A DNA stretch of 46,849 bases. Source: Gemmatimonadota bacterium. Its GTDB lineage: Bacteria; JAAXHH01. A program made the position numbers and the translations under genes. Below the pieces are notes generated by a model. The model saw nothing but the letters and a program-made list of their open reading frames with translations. It was not told where the DNA came from and made no database searches. Location of the stretch: NCBI GenBank assembly GCA_026702745.1, contig JAPPBT010000030.1, forward strand, positions 1 to 46,849, read 5' to 3'. Within the stretch, counting starts at the first letter, position 1; every line of letters starts with the position of its first letter. Shown in pieces: positions 9,090 to 18,017 of this stretch.

Positions 9090-10357
9090 ATGATGCATAA
9101 AACCTCTAAGAACCAGGTATGGGGAGTTTCCGTTACGACAGCGCTCCTGTTGATGTGGGGAGGATGTATCTTCAGCCCCACAGAGGCCACCGAGCCCATC
9201 CCAACCACGATCAATGTTTCTTCGACGCTTCTGTACCTTGGAATCGGCGAATCCGTTTCCATTGAAGCCGTCGTGCAGGATGAGAACCGATTGCCGATCG
9301 AGGACGCGCCATTGAACTGGTCAAGCAGCGAGCCCGAGATTGTCAGTGTGAACAACCAGGGGGTTCTTACCGTCCATTCGTTCGGGAGAGCGGACATTAC
9401 CGTGAAGTCGGGTGCCAGTGAAGCGCCCGTCGTGGTGATCGTCAGCAAAGACCGGGCGGCGCTGGTTGCCATCTACAACGCCCTGGGGGATCCGCCTGGG
9501 AGAACGGCGCGAACTGGGCGAGTTCGTTTCCTATCAGCGCCTGGCATGGTGTGACCGTCAGTCCGGACGACCGTGTAACAGAATTGAATCTCTGGGGCAA
9601 CGGTCTGAGCGGGGAACTTCCGGCGGCGGTGGGAGACCTTGAAGAACTCAGAATCCTGGAACTTGGCGGGAATTCGATCACCGGGAATATCCCCGGTGCC
9701 GTCGGGCAGCTTCGCAACCTCGAGGAATTTCAGATCGCCCACGCCAATTTAAGTGGTGAGATACCCGCGTCCCTCGGCAACTTTCCCAAACTTCGGATAT
9801 TGGCTTTAGGTAAGAACGATCTAAGTGGTTCAATTCCTTCGTCATTGGGTAACCTCGTCAATCTCGAGGGATTATGGTTGTACGAGAACGCACTGAGTGG
9901 AGAAATACCGGGATCTATAGGCCGACTAGAAAACCTTGTTGAATTATCTCTAACATCCAACCGCTTAACAGGAAGTATTCCTTCGGAGATGGGTAACCTG
10001 TCCAGGCTACGGTTCATGTCACTGCAGAATAACGGGCTCAGTGGACAGATTCCCCCGGAATTGGGTAACCTGGCGGTGCTCGAAAGGTTAAGACTTTCGA
10101 ATAACCTGCTATCGGGTTCGATTCCTCCCGAATTGGCCAAGTTGGGTAACCTGCGGTTACTGGGGCTCTATAACAATACACAACTGACGGGGGCCTTGCC
10201 GTTGGAACTCACCGGACTCACCAGGCTCGGGGGGTTTGATTTAAGAGGCACCGGACTGTGCGCGCCAAGCCACCCCGATTTTCGCGCCTGGCTGGAAATG
10301 GTAGAAGGTGAATTTAGCGGTACGGTTCGAGGGGTTGTTTTCTGTTCGGGAAACTGA
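9090..10357 (+). pseudogene. Big_2/LRR lipoprotein gene interrupted by a single-base frameshift
   Basis: The 5' part (9090 to about 9489) encodes a signal peptide with lipobox-like LMWGGC, one Big_2-type Ig domain (WSSSEPEIVSVNNQGVLTV) and the start of an LRR cap (ALVAIYNALG). The 3' part, in another frame, continues seamlessly as AWENGANW and about eight plant-type 24-residue LRRs of the form LxGxIPxxLGNLxxL. It ends with a cap containing GTGLCAPSHPDFRAWLE and a final cysteine. The break lies at a run of five G (9485-9489). A sixth G would restore the family motif (NALGG followed by AWENGANW). So this is either a sequencing indel, a recent mutation or a phase-variable tract. The repaired product is about 422 residues, probably surface-exposed and adhesive. 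Confidence 0.85.
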
Positions 10358-10505
10358 ACGAATCGATAACCTGCTGCGGCTCTCCACGTATACGCCGGTA
10401 AACATCACCAGGCTCGTGACCACCGCCATTGTAAGCGCCGCATCGCGGCCGTATCCGGTGATTTCCTGAATGAGGTGTGAGCTACATAGCTAAAGGAGCG
10501 ACTAC
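10358..10505. other. Gap with a possible membrane-protein remnant (minus strand)
   Basis: Read on the minus strand, about 10,480 down to 10,370 encodes a hydrophobic stretch (DAALTMAVVTSLVMFTGVYV) flanked by charged residues, without a start region or domain. It looks like the decayed C-terminal end of a permease. This is a weak suggestion based on amino-acid texture only. Confidence 0.2.
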
Positions 10506-11108
10506 ATGGAAATCTGGCGTGAAACCACCTTTAATGTCGAGTCTCAGGAAGCCGCTGCGCTGGTTATCGAAGATGATCGTGCAGATGTCATCCTCGATCC
10601 TCTACGCTGGCGTATCCTCGAGATCCTCGAAGCGGGAAAATCGATCACGGAAATCTCGGAAGCCCTCGATGTTACGGATGCCCGGGTACTGTATCACGTG
10701 CAGAGGCTGGCGGAGACGGGCGTCGTACGTCTGGTAGGTGATGGAGCGGAAGACTCCCGTGAATGGCGGTGTCTGCCCGCGGCGGGAGGGATCCGCGTCC
10801 GGGCGGAGCGGGCGGCGCACAGCCAGGCGGAATACGCCATCCCAGCGGACGTGGCCGACCAGTTCAACCAGGCACTCCGCGAAGTGGCCGAAGGGATGTA
10901 TGGACCTTCCTCCCAGGTGTCGATCAACCACAACCGCGCACGGCTGTCGGAAGTCCAGGCCGCCGAATTCAACCGCAGGCTGCTTGCGCTAATCGAGGAG
11001 TACTTCCCGCCCGGAAAAGGAGACCAGTCGGGCGTCAAGTACGGATTTTACGGCGTGTTCACGCCCATTGATCTGCACCCGTTTGGGGATGCTGTTTCAG
11101 ATGACTAG
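10506..11108 (+). CDS. ArsR-like winged-helix transcriptional regulator
   Basis: The 200-residue product has a helix-turn-helix block at about 28-95: DPLRWRILEILEAGKSITEISEALDV then DARVLYHVQRLAETGVVRLV, as in ArsR/HTH_20 regulators (quoted in two parts). A C-terminal alpha-helical region (about 110-180) has no recognised sensor motif and no metal-binding cysteines, so the ligand is unknown. A GGAG ribosome site lies just before the ATG. The usual partner, a transporter, is not adjacent. A short minus-strand remnant in the preceding gap resembles the end of a membrane protein, which may be what is left of one. Confidence 0.8.
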   Translation: MEIWRETTFNVESQEAAALVIEDDRADVILDPLRWRILEILEAGKSITEISEALDVTDARVLYHVQRLAETGVVRLVGDGAEDSREWRCLPAAGGIRVRAERAAHSQAEYAIPADVADQFNQALREVAEGMYGPSSQVSINHNRARLSEVQAAEFNRRLLALIEEYFPPGKGDQSGVKYGFYGVFTPIDLHPFGDAVSDD

Positions 11109-11208
11109 TTGGACCTGAACGGCAACGATCCTCAACGAGGAAGCATCTCCCGGAAAATAAAAACGTCAGGCAGCCGGATTTCCCATCCATCTCGCACCTC
11201 ACGGAAGG

Positions 11209-11610
11209 TCATTGCTGGTGCTCGACCGCCTGCCGGCGCACCTCGTCATTCATCAGGACATCGGCGACGATCGCCACGATATAGAACTTTCCTTCGAGCA
11301 GGTGTTCGTTGCTGTAAATGGGTTCCAGTTTGATCCACCTTCGAAGATTCAAGTTCCCCCGGACCGTGTTGAAGATCACGTCGTAAAACTTCTGTGTATC
11401 GTCAAACACCCAGTCCTTCGTAAAAATGATCCAGAAACCGATCTCTTCCGGTATGCCGTCCCAGTCGTTCGCGACCGCCCAGTTGATCTCGATTTCCGGG
11501 TCGCTGTCGTATTTGATGGATTTCGATTCCGTGCCCTTGACGATGCGGATATGCAGATCCATATCGTTGATCCTGCTGAGCACGCCGTTCACGTCCTCGA
11601 TGATGGCCAT
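11209..11610 (-). CDS. Hypothetical protein, 133 residues
   Basis: I do not recognise the family. The product is soluble, acidic and rich in alternating hydrophobic/charged segments (IEINWAVANDWDGIPEEIGFWI, split here as one local block of a beta-rich fold; YDVIFNTVRGNLNLRRWIKL). Coding is supported by an AGGGAG ribosome site before the ATG and by plausible codon use on this strand. It lies 32 bp downstream of the membrane methyltransferase-like gene on the same strand and may be co-transcribed with it. The overlapping plus-strand frame has no such support. Confidence 0.6.
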   Translation of the reverse strand: MAIIEDVNGVLSRINDMDLHIRIVKGTESKSIKYDSDPEIEINWAVANDWDGIPEEIGFWIIFTKDWVFDDTQKFYDVIFNTVRGNLNLRRWIKLEPIYSNEHLLEGKFYIVAIVADVLMNDEVRRQAVEHQQ

Positions 11611-11642
11611 TTACGCTCCCTGGTAAGTCAGATTCATCCGAT

Positions 11643-12146
11643 TCACGGTCCTTCCCACGGCCGTATCCTCGGTATCCAGCGCGGCACGTTTGCCTTGTAC
11701 AGCCGGTAGGGTTCACCGAAACGGCGCTCCAGGCCCGGTTCCTCGTGGAGCGGGAAGTAGATCGCGCACACCACGAAGAACACGCACATCCAGCCCGCCA
11801 GGTGCCATGAGCCGAAGAGCAGGGCCTCGGCGCCGAGGATGAGCAGCATGCCCGAATTCATGGGATTTCGCAGATGGCGGTAGGGGCCGAGGACGACCAG
11901 CTTCTCGGGCGGTGCCCAGGGCGCCGGCGTGCCCTTCCCGATCCGGTCGAACAGTGCCATGGTCCAGGCTGCCAGAACCAGGCCGTCCAACGCCATCGCG
12001 ATCCCGATCCAGAATCGGAACTGGTTGGGCTCCGCCGGCGATACCGCGCCCGGTGTGTCGGCCAATACCCACAGTATCAAGCCCGGAACGTAGATCGTAG
12101 CCGCCGCCGGAAGGAGGACGACGGCTTTCGCGGTGGTCCATTTCAC
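11643..12146 (-). CDS. Isoprenylcysteine carboxyl methyltransferase-like membrane protein
   Basis: This 167-residue polytopic protein shows the ICMT/PEMT-type signature: GPYRHLRNPMNSG (about 88-100) followed by EEPGLERRFGEPYRLY and VPRWIPR near the C-terminus. About four transmembrane segments are visible (near 8-30, 45-65, 95-112 and 118-135). Bacterial members methylate small lipophilic or phospholipid substrates, mostly uncharacterised. A TTGACA-like -35 lies at 12282-12287 on the minus strand, with a poor -10. The family call is good; the substrate is unknown. Confidence 0.75.
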   Translation of the reverse strand: MKWTTAKAVVLLPAAATIYVPGLILWVLADTPGAVSPAEPNQFRFWIGIAMALDGLVLAAWTMALFDRIGKGTPAPWAPPEKLVVLGPYRHLRNPMNSGMLLILGAEALLFGSWHLAGWMCVFFVVCAIYFPLHEEPGLERRFGEPYRLYKANVPRWIPRIRPWEGP

Positions 12147-12310
12147 CGGTAGCGCTCCTGTCTGAATTCATGGTATTCGACACGTGCATGGCGACCGTTT
12201 TTTTCCAATTGCCCACCGGCCGCCCGATGAAATTCGATCGCGGGTTCCGGCACCCATGACAAAGAGGTAATAAACGGCTCATGTCAAGCGATTGTAACCG
12301 TGTGACTTGG

Positions 12311-12349
12311 CCCTCGGCCTTGTCCCTCAGCCTTGTCCCTCAGCCCGGT
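12311..12349. repeat. 13-bp tandem repeat, three copies
   Basis: Units CCCTCGGCCTTGT, CCCTCAGCCTTGT and CCCTCAGCCCGGT follow each other directly at 12311, 12324 and 12337, with one to three differences between copies. Confidence 0.8.
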
Positions 12350-12369
12350 CACCTGAAATAAACGACTTG

Positions 12370-12379
12370 CAAACGTTTG
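12370..12379. promoter_or_regulatory. Palindrome CAAACGTTTG upstream of the M48 protease gene
   Basis: A perfect 10-bp palindrome about 125 bp before the M48 start. The same core occurs as ACAAACGTTTGT at 24167-24178 before the hybrid sensor gene, suggesting a shared operator. Confidence 0.3.
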
Positions 12380-12504
12380 TCATTCATGGCAAATTACTTC
12401 ATTCAATCTAACTTATACGGGCGGAATGCCTTAATCCGGGCACCGGAAGCAAGTGCGGTCCTGATTGCCAATCCTTCTCCGATCCACACAGCCGGGGGTA
12501 AAGC

Positions 12505-13527
12505 GTGCAAAATGCCGGAAACGACAATCCATTGGAATACGAACGGACTCCTGCAGACGGCCAGGACGAACAGACACGTGTCGACGGCCTGGACCGGGCG
12601 GACCCGGCGGACCCTCCGAACGGACAACACCAGCCGGCCAAGGCGGAACAGGCTGTTGACGATACGATCCGGCTGAACTGGCGCGAGAAGTTGGTCGAAG
12701 GTGGCCTGGTAATGGCGATGGCCATGGTCGGGACGCTGATCGGGGTATTGGTTGCTGTGACTTCTCTGATCGCCATACGCAATACCCTGGAGGATTTGGC
12801 GCCGGGTCTCACGGAGGCGGGATCGATCCCGTTCATCATCCTGGTCGTCGTGGCCGTGGCCATTGGCAATGTCTGTTCGTTCAGCTGCGCGCCTTACATC
12901 ATACGTCTCCTCTATCGTGGCAACGAGTTGAAAGATGAGCGGATGGACCGCGCCGTGAAGCACTTGATATCCGTGACCGGAATGGACATCAGGGCCGAAA
13001 GGATCTACGCCATAAAGGGCAAGACCGCCAACGCCGTCGTGGCCGGTCTTTTCCGTAAGGGCCAGTACATCTTCTTTACCGACAAGCTCCTGGAACGAAT
13101 GAGCGAAGGAGAGATCATGGCGGCCCTGGCCCACGAACTGGCCCATGGGCGGCACCGGCACATGACTTGGATGTTCCTGGTTCTCCTGCTATGGACCCTC
13201 GTCGTCCAGGTATTCCTGAGTCTGATCGACTATTATGCCTACTTCGATTCGATCGGAGAGTCCTGGAAAATGTGGGTATTTTCCGGAATAAACTTAGTGA
13301 ATATCTACCTGCTTATGTTCCTCGTCCTGTTCCCGCTTTCGAGGCGTAACGAATACCAGGCGGACGCGACCGCCGCCCTGTGGGTGGGCACGGCCCTGTA
13401 CAAGCAGGCCCTATACCGGCTGCATCAGATCAACGACAAGTTGAAACCGCCGCGAAAGTTCCTGGCGAAGCTGGGCACCCATCCCACGTTGCAGGAGAGG
13501 CTGGAGCGGGTGGGGAGCCTTGGATAG
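12505..13527 (+). CDS. M48-family membrane metalloprotease (paralogue 1)
   Basis: The 340-residue protein has an acidic cytoplasmic N-terminus, two transmembrane segments (about 66-90 and 108-130), a zinc-protease core, and two more segments (about 222-245 and 258-280). Zinc ligands are His210 and His214 in AHELAHGRHRH with Glu211 as base; the third ligand is Glu283 in RNEYQADATAA. This is the HtpX/Ste24-like M48 pattern. It starts with GTG eight bases after GGGGGT. It is clearly paralogous to the protease at 18018-18977 (shared LNWREKLVE versus LTWRDRLVE; RKGQYIFFTDKLLE versus RKGRYIFFTDKLLE). It converges on the end of the minus-strand peptide operon, so the two proteases lie on either side of that operon's downstream half. 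Confidence 0.9.
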   Translation: MQNAGNDNPLEYERTPADGQDEQTRVDGLDRADPADPPNGQHQPAKAEQAVDDTIRLNWREKLVEGGLVMAMAMVGTLIGVLVAVTSLIAIRNTLEDLAPGLTEAGSIPFIILVVVAVAIGNVCSFSCAPYIIRLLYRGNELKDERMDRAVKHLISVTGMDIRAERIYAIKGKTANAVVAGLFRKGQYIFFTDKLLERMSEGEIMAALAHELAHGRHRHMTWMFLVLLLWTLVVQVFLSLIDYYAYFDSIGESWKMWVFSGINLVNIYLLMFLVLFPLSRRNEYQADATAALWVGTALYKQALYRLHQINDKLKPPRKFLAKLGTHPTLQERLERVGSLG

Positions 13528-13574
13528 TACGCGGTTGGCGCGCTCCGCAGCCGATTCGCTCGGGTTTTCCAGGT

Positions 13575-14798
13575 TCACTCCTGGTTCATCGCATCCACCG
13601 GACTCAGTTGCGATGCCTTCAAGGCCGGATAGATACCGGCGCAAAGGCCTATGGCCAGTGAAATCGCCAGCGACACGAGGATGTTCGAAACCGAAGCTCC
13701 GCTCGAGAAAGCAAGGTCCCACACCTGATTCAAGACAAACGAGAAAACCAAACCGATACCCAGTCCCAGCGATATCCCCAGTATCCCGCCTAAAGCGCTG
13801 ATACAGGTGGCTTCCAGCGTAAACTGATTCACGATATCGACATGTCTTGCCCCGACTGACTTCCTGATGCCTATTTCCCGCCTCCGTTCAGTGACAGAGA
13901 CCAGCATCATGTTCATGATCCCGATTCCGCCCACCATCAGCGAGATGCCCGCTAATGCGGCAATCGAAGATTTGACGGCGTTGATCACGCCTCCGATCTG
14001 GTCCATGGCGTCCTTCCCGCTGACGATGTCGAATCCGGCCTCGTCGCCGTGGATTGCTTTCAAGGCTGCCTGGATGTCGCCCACCGCACGGTCCATGACA
14101 CGCGCATCCGCCACCTTGATGGACAGAAGATCGAAGCCTTCATGGCCAAGCATCCGTTTCTGGACCGTTGTAATCGGTGCGAAGACCCGGTTTCCCCAGC
14201 GCTCATTGAAAACCGTCTTTGGCTCCATGACGCCGATCACGGTAAACCGCTGACCGTTCAGTTTCAGTTCCTTGCCGACCGGGTCGGCATCGTCAAACAG
14301 TTTAGTGGCCAGCTCATCCCCCAGCACGCATACTTTGCGCCAGCGTATTACGTCGCGGTCGATAATGAACCGGCCCGTGGAAACCGGCCACTGGTACAGG
14401 TCCGGAAACGTTGGCGTCGTGCCGTACACCATCCCGCCATAGGACGTTTTCGCGTACCTGAGATCCGCGTTCAGCGTCGCGGCCGGGACCACCTGGCGCA
14501 CGGCATTCGATCTTGTACTGATTTCCAGCACGTCCTGCCAGACGAGATGTTCGTAATCCGGTACCTCCAGCCACTGTCCGTCCCGGTTTACGAATCTCGA
14601 TGGACTCACCCATACCATGGTGCCGCCGTGCACGGATTCGAACTCCTTCATCACCATGTCGTGAAGCCCTTCGCCGATCGCGATGATGGCGGTTACGGCG
14701 CCGATGCCGACCGCGATCCCGAGCAGCGTCAGGACTGAACGCAACCTGTAGTGGGCGAGATTGGCAAACACGGTCTGGATATGGTGCGGTATGGACAC
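13575..14798 (-). CDS. MacB/FtsX-type ABC transporter permease
   Basis: The 407-residue protein has the MacB layout: one N-terminal transmembrane segment ([20 protein letters not shown], about 20-40), a periplasmic MacB_PCD domain (about 45-250), and an FtsX domain with three segments from about 280. [20 protein letters not shown], the typical coupling region, follows the second segment. It lies 21 bp after the adaptor gene. Such permeases need an ATPase (MacB or LolD type); none is in the window, so the partner must be encoded elsewhere or the permease works as a mechanotransmitter. It is the last gene of the minus-strand cluster that begins with the small peptide gene. Confidence 0.88.
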   Translation of the reverse strand: MSIPHHIQTVFANLAHYRLRSVLTLLGIAVGIGAVTAIIAIGEGLHDMVMKEFESVHGGTMVWVSPSRFVNRDGQWLEVPDYEHLVWQDVLEISTRSNAVRQVVPAATLNADLRYAKTSYGGMVYGTTPTFPDLYQWPVSTGRFIIDRDVIRWRKVCVLGDELATKLFDDADPVGKELKLNGQRFTVIGVMEPKTVFNERWGNRVFAPITTVQKRMLGHEGFDLLSIKVADARVMDRAVGDIQAALKAIHGDEAGFDIVSGKDAMDQIGGVINAVKSSIAALAGISLMVGGIGIMNMMLVSVTERRREIGIRKSVGARHVDIVNQFTLEATCISALGGILGISLGLGIGLVFSFVLNQVWDLAFSSGASVSNILVSLAISLAIGLCAGIYPALKASQLSPVDAMNQE

Positions 14799-14819
14799 GG
14801 ACGACAGGGTCCTTTAAGG

Positions 14820-16034
14820 TTAAGGGTGTATCGCGGTCAGCGCGGCATGAACCGCTCGGGCATCCAGTGCGATGTGCGCGCCGGGTTCAATACCGGAAAG
14901 GATCTCCACGTTTTCGGTCGATTCGATACCGATCTCGACCATGGCGGATACCAGGTACGATTCCGGACACCTCTTCAATTCAGGGTCCGCCGAAGTGCAA
15001 CGATAGACCATGTGCCGCTTGCCGGGTACTGATCCGGTCGATGCAGGAACGCCTTGTTCATTGGACACACCCCTGTAGTCGTCCATTTCCATGACGGAAG
15101 AAGCGGGCACGAGCACCGCGTGGTCGTTTTGCTCCACCACGATGTCGATATCGCAGGACATGCCCTGCTGCAGTTCCATCGATGGGTCCGATATCACGAT
15201 TTCGGCATCGAACGTGACCAGCGTGCTGCCAGGCCTGCGTACGCCAACAGGCGCGACGCGCTCCACCTGGCCGTGGTACACCGCGTCCGGGTAGGCATCG
15301 ACACGAATCCGCACATCCTGTCCCGGCCTGACCCTTCCGGCGTCTATCTCTCCAACGGCCGATTTTACGATCATCCGGTCCGGATCGCCGATCCGGAACA
15401 TCTCCGTGCCGCCGGTATACGAAGAGGTACCAGATGCTACGACCTCGCCTTCCTCCACCGCGCGGGCAATGACGATACCGTCCAGCGGCGACATGACCCG
15501 CACGGCGTCATGGGTTTGGTCCGAATCCACCTCGACGTTCACCTTCATTTCCAGAATCCTGAGTTCGAGCTCCGCCATGTCGAGATCGTGACGGGCCCTT
15601 GTATGTGCAATCCTTGCCTGATCGAATTCCTCGGCCGATATCAGGGACCGCTCGTGAAGCTCGCGCTTTCGCTCGAAGTTCAACGCCCTTTCTGAAAGAT
15701 CGATCCGGGCGCCGTCCACCCGGGCGCGCTGACGGGACAACTGAAGGGACTGGGACGGGTCCGGCTCGATCACGGCAAGCACGTCCCCCGCTGAAACCCG
15801 ATCCCCGACATCGGCGTGAATATGCCTGACTTCCCCGGAAATCGTGGGCTTGACCATGACAGTCCTGACGAACTGGATGGTTCCCGTCTCCGCCAGGACC
15901 TCGGAGATCGATCCGTGTTGTACCTGGTGGATCGGAAACGTGGCGTCCCGAGCCGTGGAACTGAACACAAAATACAGCAGAACGGCCACGAGGCCGCAGA
16001 CCGTTACAGAGGCAATGGCTATCCGTTTTTTCAT
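14820..16034 (-). CDS. Periplasmic adaptor protein, HlyD/RND-MFP type
   Basis: Membrane-fusion proteins bridge inner-membrane exporters to outer-membrane channels. The 404-residue product has an N-terminal membrane anchor (residues about 4-25). It also has split lipoyl halves (VKPTISGEVRHIHADVGDRV and VMSPLDGIVIARAVEEGEVV) around a helical hairpin rich in Arg/Glu, then beta-barrel and membrane-proximal domains. Two cysteines near the C-terminus (YRCTSADPELKRC) are unusual. ATG 16034 is preferred over an upstream TTG, which lies only a few bases after the preceding stop. It is paired with the MacB-type permease and probably forms a MacAB-like exporter lacking a local ATPase. Confidence 0.87.
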   Translation of the reverse strand: MKKRIAIASVTVCGLVAVLLYFVFSSTARDATFPIHQVQHGSISEVLAETGTIQFVRTVMVKPTISGEVRHIHADVGDRVSAGDVLAVIEPDPSQSLQLSRQRARVDGARIDLSERALNFERKRELHERSLISAEEFDQARIAHTRARHDLDMAELELRILEMKVNVEVDSDQTHDAVRVMSPLDGIVIARAVEEGEVVASGTSSYTGGTEMFRIGDPDRMIVKSAVGEIDAGRVRPGQDVRIRVDAYPDAVYHGQVERVAPVGVRRPGSTLVTFDAEIVISDPSMELQQGMSCDIDIVVEQNDHAVLVPASSVMEMDDYRGVSNEQGVPASTGSVPGKRHMVYRCTSADPELKRCPESYLVSAMVEIGIESTENVEILSGIEPGAHIALDARAVHAALTAIHP

Positions 16035-16055
16035 GACCGAAGTGGTTTCCAATGG

Positions 16056-16781
16056 CTACACGTATACCGTACCGAGCAGCTCGAAAGTCCTGCGGATGAC
16101 AATCCACATGCCCCACACCAGTCCCAGCGCGAGCCAGGTGAGACTGGCCGATCCCCGGAAAGTCCGTGCCAGGCCGAGTCCCAGCAGAAAAAGAAACCAG
16201 ATTCCGAAGAAATCGACGCCTGGCAGGAACAGGCTCCAGAGGGTATCAGGGTCCGCATCACCGAGAAACACACCAGGATGGATTGGGGGATCGAGCGAAC
16301 CGGACAGCAAGACCAGCGAGGTCTTGACGATGGTTTCGGGTACGAGTACAAGCGAGGCATAGCCGGTAATCGGAAGGACCTTGCGGTACGGCAGCAGCTT
16401 GCCGAAGATCAATTCACCGCAGTGTTTTCCCACCACCGACCACGCGGCGACCATGAAGCAGACGCTCGCCGGCATGATCAAAAGGCCGATGAGCTGACGA
16501 TGGTCGAATTGCACGGCCTCGCGTAGAATGACGGATTGTTGATTTGCATTCAGATCCGAATAGGACTGGAATTCGGTCTCGATCAACGTCCGTTCCCTAT
16601 CCAGCGCCACGGGCAAAGTGACGATTCCGGCGCACAGGACGACCGACATGACCAGGATCAGTATCCCCATCAACTCGGCGGTGGAAGGCGCTGTTTCAAG
16701 ATCCGCGAAGGCCTTCCCCGGCCTGTAGAAAACCTGGAGCCACCGCCCGGCATATCCCGCCAGATCCGTGGAAGCGTTCAT
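16056..16781 (-). CDS. Yip1-family polytopic membrane protein
   Basis: The 241-residue protein starts with a short amphipathic N-terminus (FYRPGKAFADLETAP) followed by about five hydrophobic segments (near 38-60, 95-115, 135-155, 185-205 and 212-232). It carries a YRKVLPITGYASLVLVPE motif resembling Yip1 domains. The start shares an ATGA overlap with the stop of the preceding gene; a second ATG two codons upstream is possible. Bacterial Yip1 proteins often sit beside adaptor/permease pairs, as here, but their function is not established. Confidence 0.65.
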   Translation of the reverse strand: MNASTDLAGYAGRWLQVFYRPGKAFADLETAPSTAELMGILILVMSVVLCAGIVTLPVALDRERTLIETEFQSYSDLNANQQSVILREAVQFDHRQLIGLLIMPASVCFMVAAWSVVGKHCGELIFGKLLPYRKVLPITGYASLVLVPETIVKTSLVLLSGSLDPPIHPGVFLGDADPDTLWSLFLPGVDFFGIWFLFLLGLGLARTFRGSASLTWLALGLVWGMWIVIRRTFELLGTVYV

Positions 16782-17980
16782 GGACATAGGTCCCCCATGA
16801 TGACCAGATGGTAGTAGCTGTGTCCGCCGCCCGACCAGAATGGACTGTCCCAGGGCCAGAACCTCCACCAGACCGGTTTCGTACGGGTATATGCACCCCG
16901 CCTGTAGCTCTCCAGGAACGTGCTGATGTGATGCGCCGTGCTCGTGGACAGATGCCGGCCGACTCTCCTGGGATGGGATTCAACGCCCAGGTAGGATCGA
17001 ATCATCAGGCTGCGCTCATCGATCGGAAGCGCGTTGACATTCGCGACGTACCACTTGAACACGTAGTAGAAGTGGTTTATGAGGAAATACTCGACGTTCG
17101 ACACGTAGAAGACGGATACGCTCGTATCGTGGGTTTCGGCGAAAGTGCCGATGGCCCTCAGCGCCTTCCCGCCCGCGAAGTTCCCCACGACGGGAACAAT
17201 CAGGTTCCTTAGGTGCAGGTGCTTTACAAACCCGTATGCATCTTCGGTACTCAGGAAACTGGCGAATTCCCCTTCTTTCGTCGTGCCCGCCATCAGGTCC
17301 CTGACCGTCGGATAGGACAGGCCGTTTCCCAGGCGGGTTTCGGCGTACCGGATCGAAAGCTGTTTTTCGTAGAACGACTGGTAGATGTAGAGCATCTTGT
17401 CGAGATCGTCCCGGTCTTCGATCCCGTACCGCCTGACTTCCCGCCGAAGCCGCTTCCAGTTTTCTTCAAACTGCAGGGAGTCGGCCGCGGTCGACGTTTC
17501 GATGTAATCCAGGACTTCGGTAACGAAGGCCGTGCGTTCCGGTCCTCCGATCGCAACCGTGTCGGCTTCCCGGTTCTGCCTGCTGAACAGCAGCATCAGG
17601 AAGGACGTGCGGTCCGGGGCCAGGGCAAAAAGGGCTTTGTAGAGGAGATGCTGGAGCAGATTCTCGCGACGGATGTCGACGATGAAAGCAATATCCGGTC
17701 TCGAGGCGGCAATGTAGGAGAAGTTCTGCTCCGTACCGACGCCGATGTAGACGCCGCCGCGTCTGCCCCGTTCGGTTACCGTGGGAACGACGTGCAGGTA
17801 GGACGATTCATTGGTAACGAAGTTGTCCCCGGGGAAGTGACCGGGCGCTTCGGAGAACGCGGTCATGATCCTGGCGAATTCGGACAGCGCCAGGGAGTCC
17901 GGCACCGCCCCGTGCGAAGCAAGGCGCAGGTCGAGCAGGACACAAAATGCCGTCAAAACTAAAAGTCGATGAAGTTTCAA
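16778..17980 (-). CDS. Exported LIC_10091-type protein
   Basis: The 400-residue product has an N-terminal hydrophobic leader (about 5-24) and a large domain with the blocks PGDNFVTNESSYLHVVP, GGVYIGVGTEQNFSYIAASRP, AFIVDIRRENLLQHLLYKAL and ALAPDRTSFLMLLFSR. These recall the LIC_10091 family, whose fold resembles a methyltransferase (recalled, not searched). A Trp-rich C-terminus (VWWRFWPWDSPFW) follows. It lies 37 bp after the M48 gene and overlaps the Yip1 gene by 4 bp, so it is part of the peptide operon. A role in modifying or sensing the peptide is speculation. Confidence 0.6.
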   Translation of the reverse strand: MKLHRLLVLTAFCVLLDLRLASHGAVPDSLALSEFARIMTAFSEAPGHFPGDNFVTNESSYLHVVPTVTERGRRGGVYIGVGTEQNFSYIAASRPDIAFIVDIRRENLLQHLLYKALFALAPDRTSFLMLLFSRQNREADTVAIGGPERTAFVTEVLDYIETSTAADSLQFEENWKRLRREVRRYGIEDRDDLDKMLYIYQSFYEKQLSIRYAETRLGNGLSYPTVRDLMAGTTKEGEFASFLSTEDAYGFVKHLHLRNLIVPVVGNFAGGKALRAIGTFAETHDTSVSVFYVSNVEYFLINHFYYVFKWYVANVNALPIDERSLMIRSYLGVESHPRRVGRHLSTSTAHHISTFLESYRRGAYTRTKPVWWRFWPWDSPFWSGGGHSYYHLVIMGDLCP

Positions 17981-18017
17981 TGTAGGGGGGTTTCCTTTTC
18001 ATCGTATTAAAACTCAA

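Larger units (their letters stand above)
12147..12504. other. Divergent intergenic region upstream of the first M48 gene
   Basis: It contains three copies of a 13-bp repeat (12311-12349), the palindrome CAAACGTTTG (12370-12379) and AT-richer DNA around 12390-12420 that could hold a plus-strand promoter. A short plus-strand frame starting at 12377 runs into the M48 gene out of frame and is not supported. Confidence 0.5.

Noticed and set aside
12571-12585. ACAGACACGTGTC-like palindrome resembling the lexA operator
   Set aside because: It lies inside the M48 coding sequence, lacks the two 8-bp arms of the lexA site and is not near a promoter.
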